DNA from: Pseudonocardia sp. T1-2H
GTDB lineage: Bacteria; Actinomycetota; Actinomycetes; Mycobacteriales; Pseudonocardiaceae
Length of the DNA: 64,000 nt
Assembly (NCBI RefSeq): GCF_038039215.1
Contig: NZ_JBBPCL010000001.1
Span: 4,340,001 to 4,404,000 of the forward strand
Reading direction: 5' to 3'
Position 1 is the first letter of the stretch; each line of letters starts with the position of its first letter. Below the pieces are notes generated by a model. That model was not told the origin of the DNA. It ran no database searches and saw only the letters and a program-made list of their open reading frames with translations. The translations under genes were made by a program, and so were the position numbers. Shown one piece after another: positions 57,954-64,000 of the stretch.

Positions 57954-59243
57954 ATGAATGCGATGAAGCAGACGGCCACCGACTCGGTGCCGGGCTCGCC
58001 CACTGCGGCTACCGCGGATGCGAATGGGAAACCCGTCGTCGAGCCGCCCGTGCTGGGTGGCCCGGAGCACACGGACTACTACCGGCTGGACGAACTTCTG
58101 ACCGACGAGCAGCGAGCGCTTCGCCGGCAGGTGCGCGAGTTCATGGACCGGGAGGTCCTGCCGATCATCAACCCCTACTGGGAGCGTGCGGAGTTCCCGC
58201 ACGAGCTGGTTCCCAAGCTGGCGGAGCTCGGCATCGCGGGTTTCCAGATCCCGGGTTACGGCAGCCCGGGGATGAGCAACGTGACCGCGGGGCTGGTGAT
58301 CCTGGAGCTGGCGCGCGGTGACCTGAGCATCTCCACGTTCGCCGGCGTGCACTCGGCGCTGGCCATGATGTCGATCGCGCTGCTGGGCTCGGAGGAGCAG
58401 AAGCAGCGGTTCCTGCCGCCGATGGCGCGCCTGGAGAAGATCGGCGCCTTCGGCCTGACCGAACCCGCCCACGGAACCGACGTGGTCATGCTCGAGACGA
58501 CCGCGCGCCAGGACGGCGGGTCCTATGTGCTCAACGGGCACAAGCGCTGGATCGGCAACGCGACCTTCGCCGACTACACGATCATCTGGGCGCGGGGCGA
58601 GGACGGGCACGTCGGCGGGTACGTGGTGGAGAAGGGCACGCCGGGGTTCGATCCTCAGTTCATCGCGGGCAAGACGGCGCTGCGCTGCGTGCAGAACGCG
58701 CAGATCTCCCTCACCGACGTCCGGGTGCCGGCGGAGAACCGACTGGAGAACTCACACACCTTCCGCGACACCGAGGAGGTGCTGCTGGCCTCGCGCTTCT
58801 GCGTGGCCTGGGAGGCGGTCGGCGCCGCCGTCGCCGGCTACGAGACGGCGCTGGCCTACGCCCAGCAGCGCCACCAGTTCGGCGTCCCCCTGGCGAGCTT
58901 CCAGCTCGTCCAGTACCGGTTGGCGCGGATGCTGGCAGACGTCACCAACATGCTGTGCCTGCAGCTGCGGCTCAGCCAGCTCATGGACGAGCGCAAGGTG
59001 ACGATGCCCGAGGTGGCACTGGCCAAGATGCACAACTGCGAGCGCGCACGGGCCATCCTCGCCGACGCCCGCGACCTGCTCGGCGGCAACGGCATCGTGC
59101 TCGACTACCACGTCGCCAGGCACCTGGCCGACATGGAGGCCATCGACACCTACGAGGGCACCGACGTGGTGCAGGCGCTGATCGTCGGCCGTGACATCAC
59201 CGGTCACAACGCCTTCATGCCCCCCGCTGCGCCTCGTCACTAG
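57954..59243 (+). CDS. Acyl-CoA dehydrogenase (glutaryl-CoA/CaiA-like)
   Basis: A 429-residue FAD enzyme that introduces a 2,3-double bond in an acyl-CoA. It has GAFGLTEPAHGTD (FAD/substrate loop), KRWIGNATFADYTIIWAR, and RARAILADARDLLGGNGIVL, with catalytic Glu401 in the TYEGT motif typical of glutaryl-CoA and short branched acyl-CoA dehydrogenases. GAGG precedes the ATG. It is the first gene of a degradative operon with a family III CoA-transferase, a hydratase, acetoacetate decarboxylase and a carnitine-dehydrogenase-like protein. Confidence 0.93.
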   Translation: MNAMKQTATDSVPGSPTAATADANGKPVVEPPVLGGPEHTDYYRLDELLTDEQRALRRQVREFMDREVLPIINPYWERAEFPHELVPKLAELGIAGFQIPGYGSPGMSNVTAGLVILELARGDLSISTFAGVHSALAMMSIALLGSEEQKQRFLPPMARLEKIGAFGLTEPAHGTDVVMLETTARQDGGSYVLNGHKRWIGNATFADYTIIWARGEDGHVGGYVVEKGTPGFDPQFIAGKTALRCVQNAQISLTDVRVPAENRLENSHTFRDTEEVLLASRFCVAWEAVGAAVAGYETALAYAQQRHQFGVPLASFQLVQYRLARMLADVTNMLCLQLRLSQLMDERKVTMPEVALAKMHNCERARAILADARDLLGGNGIVLDYHVARHLADMEAIDTYEGTDVVQALIVGRDITGHNAFMPPAAPRH

Positions 59244-59393
59244 GGCCGGCCGGGCACCGCACCTCCCGCTGCGTGGCGACCCGGGCGGCGGGACAAGGAC
59301 CACACCGCCGTGTCGGCGGTGCTTGCTCCCGGCAGGGCCCCGGCCGCCGCCCCGAGCGAGGACCTCGAACACCCAGCTGAGAAGGAACCCGTC

Positions 59394-60616
59394 ATGGAGA
59401 ACACGCCCCTGCTGGACGGACTACACGTCGTCGACCTCGCAAGCTTCATCGCCGGACCCGCCGCAACCACCGTGCTCGGTGACTTCGGCGCCGACGTGGT
59501 CAAGGTGGAACCGCCGGGCGTCGGGGACAGCTACCGCGCCTTCAGCCGCTTTCCCCCAACCCACAGGTCGAAGGCATCAACTACACCTGGCAGCTCGACA
59601 ACCGCAACAAGCGCAGCATCGAGCTGAACCTGAAATCGCCCGACGCCCGGGCGGTGCTCGAGCGGCTGGTGCGGTGGGCCGACGTGCTGGTGACCAACTT
59701 CCCGCCGCCGACCCGGGCCAGGCTGGGCCTGGAATACGAGAGCCTGGCACAGCTCAACCCGCGTCTGATCTACGCCGACGTCACCGGCTTCGGCGAGACG
59801 GGACCGGACGCGGACAAGCCCGGCTTCGACGTCACGGCCTACTGGGCACGCAGCGGGCTGATGAACCTGACGCGCCAGCCCACCGCCCCCCCGGCGCTCA
59901 ACGTCTTCGGCGCGGGCGACCATTCCACGGCTATCAGCCTCTTCGCGGGAATCATGACCGCGCTCTACCGCCGCGAAAAGACCGGCCAGGGGGCCCGCGT
60001 CACCGCCTCGCTGATCGCTGAAGGGGCCTGGGCAGCGGGCTGCTGGCTGCAGGCCGTGCTGGCCGGGGCGAGTGATCCGCAACCGGTCGATCGGCGCCAT
60101 CCGCCCAACGCCCTGGGCAATCTCTACCGCACCGCGGACGACCGCTGGCTGCTGCTGGTCTTCGCCAACGAGGACAAGGAGGTCCCCCTGTTCCTCAGGG
60201 CCATCGGCCACCCCGAGGCGGCCGAGGACCCGCGCTTCAAGGACTCCCCCAGCCGACACGCCCACGCCGATGTGCTCGCTGAGCTGCTGGACAAGGAGTT
60301 CGCCACTCGACCGATGGCCGACTGGCGCAAGGTGTTCGACGCCGCCGGCCTCACCTACGGGGTCGTCCAGACCCTCGAGGAGACCGCCCACGACCCCCAG
60401 TTCACCGCCGCCGGGGTGTTCGTACCCGTCGACGACGGCAGCACCGAGCCCCTCCTCACCATCGACAGCCCCGTGCGGCTGGACCAGGAGCAGAAGGTCC
60501 GCCCGCGCCCGGCCCCCGCCCTCGGCGAACACACCCAGGCCGTGCTGAGCGAGCTCGGCTTCGACGCCGCTGACATCGACGAGCTGCGCACCGCAGGGAC
60601 GATCCCGCACAGCTGA
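59394..60616 (+). pseudogene. Family III (CaiB/BaiF-type) CoA-transferase, one frame break
   Basis: The joined protein of about 407 residues has LDGLHVVDLASFIAGPAATT, FGADVVKVEPPGVGDSYR, then in the next frame NYTWQLDNRNKRSIELNLKS (family aspartate region) and AGIMTALYRREKTGQGARVT. A C5 run at 59553-59557 lacks one base. It moves CoA between acyl groups so the acid enters the pathway. AAGGA precedes the ATG. The break is most likely an assembly indel because both sides are perfectly conserved. Confidence 0.83.
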
Positions 60617-60660
60617 CGGACCGAGCCGAGCCCGGACGACGACGACCTCAGGGACACACC

Positions 60661-61463
60661 ATGACCAACACACCGACCACCAGCGTGGTCCCGACCTCCG
60701 ACGCCCCCACGGTGCAGACCCAAGATCACGATGGCGTCCTCGTGATCACGATCAACCGGCCGAAGGTGCGCAACGCCGTCGACGGCGCCACCGCCCGCGC
60801 GCTTGCCGAGGCCTTCGACCAGCTCGACGCCCGCGATGACCTCGCGGTCGGCGTGCTCACCGGCGCCGGCGGCGCTTTCAGCGCCGGGATGGACCTCAAG
60901 GCCTACGCGGCCGGCGATACCCCTGTCATCCCTGGCCGGGGCTTCGCCGGCCTCACCCGCGCCCGACCGCGGACCCCGCTCATCGCCGCCGTCGAGGGCT
61001 GGGCGCTGGGGGGCGGCACCGAGATGGCACTCGCCTGCGACCTCATCGTGGCCGCGCAGGACGCCACCTTCGGTCTCTTCGAGGTCACCCACGGCCTGGT
61101 CCCCCCGAAGGGGGCATCGTGCGCCTGCCCGAACGCATCCCTCGCAACATCGCCCTGGAATTGCTGCTCACCGGGGACCCACTGCCCGCGATCCGAGCCG
61201 AGCAGCTGGGCCTGGTCAACCACCTCACCGCACCCGGCGAGGCCCTCGACCGCGCCGTGGAACTGGCCACCCGGATCGCGCGCAACGCCCCGCTGGCCGT
61301 GGCGGGCATCAAACGCGCGGTGACCGAACGCACCGCATTCGACGACCAGGACGCCTTTCAGCAGCAGGACCGGATCGTCGCACCGGTCCTGGCGTCCCAG
61401 GACGCGCAGGAGGGAGCGCGGGCCTTCGCCGAGAAACGCCCACCCCACTGGCAGGGCCGCTGA
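60661..61463 (+). pseudogene. Enoyl-CoA hydratase (crotonase family), one frame break
   Basis: The joined product is about 267 residues: GVLVITINRPKVRNAVDGAT and GGAFSAGMDLKAYAAGD (oxyanion half), EGWALGGGTEMALACDLIVA, then after the break RLPERIPRNIALELLLTGDP and AGIKRAVTERTAF. One base is missing in the C6 or G5 run at 61101-61114. It hydrates the double bond made by the dehydrogenase two genes upstream. The catalytic Glu position in the second half cannot be checked precisely because it abuts the break. Confidence 0.84.
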
Positions 61464-61542
61464 GCGCGGCCACCGCGCCCGCCGGACCGGCTCCGGCCGG
61501 CGGGCACCGGCCATCCCTGAGACGAGAAACGCAGGCCCCACC

Positions 61543-62280
61543 ATGCGCATGCAGGACCTAGCGCAGAAGCTCACCACCCCACTGGACGCTCCGGCCTTCC
61601 TCCGCGGCCCCTACCGCTTCACCGACCGGACGTACCTCACCATCACCTACCGCACCGATCCACGGGCACTGGAGCGCGTCGTCCCACCCCCGCTGAAGGT
61701 CCTCGATCCGACGGTGCGCTTCGAGGTCATGCGGATGCCCGACGTCACCGGGCTAGGTGACTACACCGAGGCCGGCCAGGCGATCTCGGTCGAATACGAG
61801 GGAGAGCGCGGCGAGTTCAACCTCGCGATGTACGTGGACAGCTTCCCTGCCATCGCCAGCGGGCGCGAGATCGGCGCCTTCCCCAAGAAGCTCGGCAGTC
61901 CGAGGCTGATCGTCGACTCCGACACCCTGGTCGGCACGCTCGACTACGGCTCACTGCGGGTCGCCACCGCAACCATGGGCTACAAGCACGCCCCGCTGGA
62001 CGCCGACCAAGCACGCGACGAGCTCTGCAGCGCCACCTTCATGCTGAAACTCCTGCCCGGCTACGACGGCGAACCACGCATTAGCGAGCTCGTCCGCACC
62101 CAGATCAAGGACATCACGGTCAAGGGCGCCTGGACCGGTCCCGCCCGGCTCCAGCTCTTTCACCACGCCCTGGCACCCCTGGCCGACCTACCCGTCCTGG
62201 ACGTCCTCGCCGCCAGCCACGTCCTCACCGATCTCACCCTGGGCCCCGCCGACGTCGTCCACGACTACCTCACCCACTGA
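61543..62280 (+). CDS. adc: Acetoacetate decarboxylase
   Basis: The 245-residue protein aligns without gaps with the clostridial enzyme as I remember it, and keeps all its catalytic positions with identical numbering: Arg29, Glu76 (GLGDYTEAGQA), Schiff-base Lys115 and its neighbour Lys116 (AFPKKLG). VDSDTLVGTLDYGSLRVATA and ATATMGYKHAPLDAD are shared blocks. It should convert acetoacetate to acetone and CO2. Position 61543 is supported by that numbering. It lies between the hydratase and the carnitine-dehydrogenase-like gene, so it may instead decarboxylate another 3-oxo acid. Confidence 0.92.
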   Translation: MRMQDLAQKLTTPLDAPAFLRGPYRFTDRTYLTITYRTDPRALERVVPPPLKVLDPTVRFEVMRMPDVTGLGDYTEAGQAISVEYEGERGEFNLAMYVDSFPAIASGREIGAFPKKLGSPRLIVDSDTLVGTLDYGSLRVATATMGYKHAPLDADQARDELCSATFMLKLLPGYDGEPRISELVRTQIKDITVKGAWTGPARLQLFHHALAPLADLPVLDVLAASHVLTDLTLGPADVVHDYLTH

Positions 62281-62314
62281 GTCCGCCCCGGCCGCACACC
62301 ACCAGGAGCCCACC

Positions 62315-63295
62315 GTGACCGACACCTCCGCCGCACCGCGCGGCCCCCTGGACGACTACCGGAACGTCAGTGTGATCGGCGCCGGAGTGATCGGAGCATC
62401 GTGGGCCGCCCTGTTCCTCGCCCGAGGCCTGACCGTCACCGTGACCGACCCACGACCCGACGCCGAGAAGCAACTACACGATCAGGTGCACGACACCCTC
62501 CCCGTCCTGCGTGCACTTGGCCTGCCTGTCACAGACCTCACCCGCAACCTGCGGTTCGAGACCGACCTCGACAAAGCCGTCGTGGACGCCGACGCCGTGC
62601 AGGAGAACGGTCCCGAGCAGCTGGACTTCAAACAACGCATCTTCGCCCGGATCGAAGAGGCCACCCGCCCCGATACGCTGCTACTCAGCTCCACCTCCGG
62701 CATCCGCGCGACCCGGATCGCCGAGGCGATGAAGCAGCCCGGCCGGCTCGTCGTCGGCCACCCGTTCAACCCGCCGCACCTGATCCCGCTGGTCGAGGTC
62801 GTCCCCGGGGAGAGGACGGACCCGGCTGTCGTAAGGCGCGCTGTCGCCTTCTACACTGCGCTCGGCAAGAAGCCACAGGTCCTGCACAAAGAAGCACCAG
62901 GGTTCGTCGCCAACCGACTGCAGGCCGCACTCTTCCGGGAGGCAGTCCACCTAGTCGCTCAAGGCGTGGTGACCGAGCAGGAGCTCGACTCCGTCGTCAC
63001 CTCGTCGATCGGTTTGCGCTGGGCCGTCGCCGGCCCCTTCCGCACCTTCCAGCTCGGCGGTGGCCCCGGTGGCCTTCCGTACTTCCTGAAACACCTCGGC
63101 CCGGGCCTCGAGAGCCTCTGGCAAGACCTCGGTTCCCCCCGCCTGGACCAACCCACCGTCGAACTGCTCGGCGAGCAGGCCCGCGGTGACGAATCGATCG
63201 CTGTTCTGGCAGCCGAACGAGATCAGGCACAGATCAAGCTGATGCAAGCCCTGGGGCAGACGCCGCCGGACGACCTCGCGCCGGCGACGCGCTGA
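62315..63295 (+). CDS. 3-hydroxyacyl/carnitine dehydrogenase-like NAD enzyme
   Basis: A 326-residue protein with an N-terminal Rossmann motif (VIGAGVIGASWAALFLARGL), SSTSGIRATRIAEAMKQPGR, VGHPFNPPHLIPLVEVV (active-site His) and PGFVANRLQAALFREAVHLV, then GLRW. This order follows L-carnitine dehydrogenase and L-gulonate dehydrogenase more closely than beta-oxidation dehydrogenases. It oxidises a 3-hydroxy acid to a 3-oxo acid with NAD. CAGGAG lies before GTG 62315. Followed by a convergent PucR gene. Confidence 0.9.
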   Translation: MTDTSAAPRGPLDDYRNVSVIGAGVIGASWAALFLARGLTVTVTDPRPDAEKQLHDQVHDTLPVLRALGLPVTDLTRNLRFETDLDKAVVDADAVQENGPEQLDFKQRIFARIEEATRPDTLLLSSTSGIRATRIAEAMKQPGRLVVGHPFNPPHLIPLVEVVPGERTDPAVVRRAVAFYTALGKKPQVLHKEAPGFVANRLQAALFREAVHLVAQGVVTEQELDSVVTSSIGLRWAVAGPFRTFQLGGGPGGLPYFLKHLGPGLESLWQDLGSPRLDQPTVELLGEQARGDESIAVLAAERDQAQIKLMQALGQTPPDDLAPATR

Positions 63296-63365
63296 CCTAT
63301 CGGCCGATCACCCGCCGACGGCCGCGACCGGCAACCGTGGTTCCCGGTGCCGGGATGAAGGGTCG

Positions 63366-64000
63366 TTACGTCTGGACGGGTCGCAGCACCACGGATCCGA
63401 GGCAGTGGCAGACCCGCAGCGCCAGTTCCACGTCCCCGCGTCGGTCCTGGCTCGGGCGGCCGAGCGCTACCTGCGCCTTGCGGATCCGATACCGGACGGT
63501 GTTCTTGTGCAGCGTCAGGCGTTCCCCTGCGGCCACATAGCTGCCCTTCGAAGTCAGGAAGACCCGCAGCGTCTCGCGGAGTCGTTCGCTGGGCTCGTCG
63601 TCTGTGGCCAGCGCGCCGAGAACGAGCCACACCCAGCCACGGGTGGCGTCGAGATCGGCGCACAGCAGGGCGACCGGGCCGACCTCGGCAAAGCTGGTGA
63701 CCTGTACGCCCGGGCGTGCCGCGACGGCGACGTCCTGCGCCCGCAGCGCCTGCTGGTGGGTCTGCCGGAAGCCGTCGACGCCGGCCGCAGGCTCGCCGAC
63801 GGCGACACGCGCCGTCGAATCCTGGGCCGCGACGGGTTCGGCCAGCCGCTCCCACGCGAGGTCCGTGCGGCTGCCCATGGACAACCACGACCAGGCCACC
63901 GACTCATCGAACGGCACGAACAACGGCTTGCCCGGACAACCCAGCTCGTCGGCGAGAACCGTGGTGAGCCGGTCGAGCCTGGTCAGCCCTTCGCCGCCCG
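63366..64000 (-). CDS. PucR-family regulator, 5' end outside window
   Basis: Two hundred codons from the C-terminus: a region with the PucR sensor/GGDEF-like middle (WVWLVLGALATDDEPSERLR) and the C-terminal helix-turn-helix (ERLTLHKNTVRYRIRKAQ) before a short tail. It is transcribed toward the acetoacetate-decarboxylase operon from the other side, a common arrangement for local activators. The frame remains open to position 64000, so start and N-terminal domain are not visible. Confidence 0.85.
   Translation of the reverse strand, partial: GGEGLTRLDRLTTVLADELGCPGKPLFVPFDESVAWSWLSMGSRTDLAWERLAEPVAAQDSTARVAVGEPAAGVDGFRQTHQQALRAQDVAVAARPGVQVTSFAEVGPVALLCADLDATRGWVWLVLGALATDDEPSERLRETLRVFLTSKGSYVAAGERLTLHKNTVRYRIRKAQVALGRPSQDRRGDVELALRVCHCLGSVVLRPVQT

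Overview
The window is very GC-rich with frequent GTG starts and 4-base ATGA/GTGA gene overlaps. It carries Actinomycetota markers: MurT/GatD, an Lsr2 fragment, F420/LLM-type oxidoreductase remnants, a SigD-type and an ECF41-type sigma factor, and a P450 with a 3Fe-4S ferredoxin. Gene content (CoxMSL-type hydroxylase, catechol and benzoate genes, Baeyer-Villiger and P450 remnants, aldehyde ferredoxin oxidoreductase) fits a soil Pseudonocardia-like actinomycete. The genus is inference only.

Layout. 1-7.1 kb: a PucR-type regulator (5'-cut and frame-broken), then one tight operon of a three-subunit molybdenum hydroxylase, an SDR dehydrogenase and a cyclase-fold hydrolase. 7.2-17.5 kb: mixed accessory genes, including an epoxide-hydrolase-like enzyme, a frame-broken short ProRS, an ECF41 sigma factor missing most of its C-terminal domain beside its AhpD-like partner, remnants of LLM and Baeyer-Villiger enzymes, and a P450/ferredoxin pair divergent from a TetR gene with a perfect 17-bp palindrome between them. 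17.5-20.1 kb: cydAB. 20.1-27.8 kb: small proteins, a truncated lsr2, a GNAT, a cNMP/CBS/nucleotidyltransferase protein with a phosphatase, and an amino-acid permease with a glutamate-type binding lipoprotein.

28.1-38.7 kb is the most interesting block: six same-strand genes encoding a MobA-MoaD fusion, an aldehyde:ferredoxin oxidoreductase, an NAD-type formate dehydrogenase alpha subunit, a NuoE-NuoF fusion subunit, MoeA, and MoeA fused to a substrate-binding-like domain. It reads as a self-contained tungsten- or molybdenum-pterin module that could oxidise aldehydes and formate (or run in reverse) against NAD(H), with its own cofactor-maturation genes.

38.7-42.5 kb is a catechol ortho-cleavage locus (LysR-catB-catA-catC) cut at both ends: catC stops after about 25 recognisable residues and benA after its Rieske domain. 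42.6-45.9 kb holds a gamma-class carbonic-anhydrase-like protein and the peptidoglycan amidation pair MurT/GatD. 46.4-55.3 kb is a gene graveyard with fragments of IS481, IS5 and IS701-type transposases, PIG-L, metallophosphatase, TetR, sialidase-like and RlpA-like genes, interspersed with a DUF1003 protein, a SigD-type sigma factor and two secreted cell-wall hydrolases (GH25, M23). 55.6-57.3 kb is a double-GAF histidine kinase. 58-63.3 kb is a catabolic operon (acyl-CoA dehydrogenase, family III CoA-transferase, enoyl-CoA hydratase, acetoacetate decarboxylase, carnitine-dehydrogenase-like enzyme) facing a second PucR regulator cut by the window end.

About ten otherwise well-conserved genes are broken by single frame changes, most of them one missing base in or beside a G/C run. 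This looks more like indel error in the assembly than decay and should be kept in mind for every gene labelled pseudogene for that reason alone. Truncations that remove whole domains (catC, benA, lsr2, LLM, BVMO, IS fragments) cannot be explained that way.
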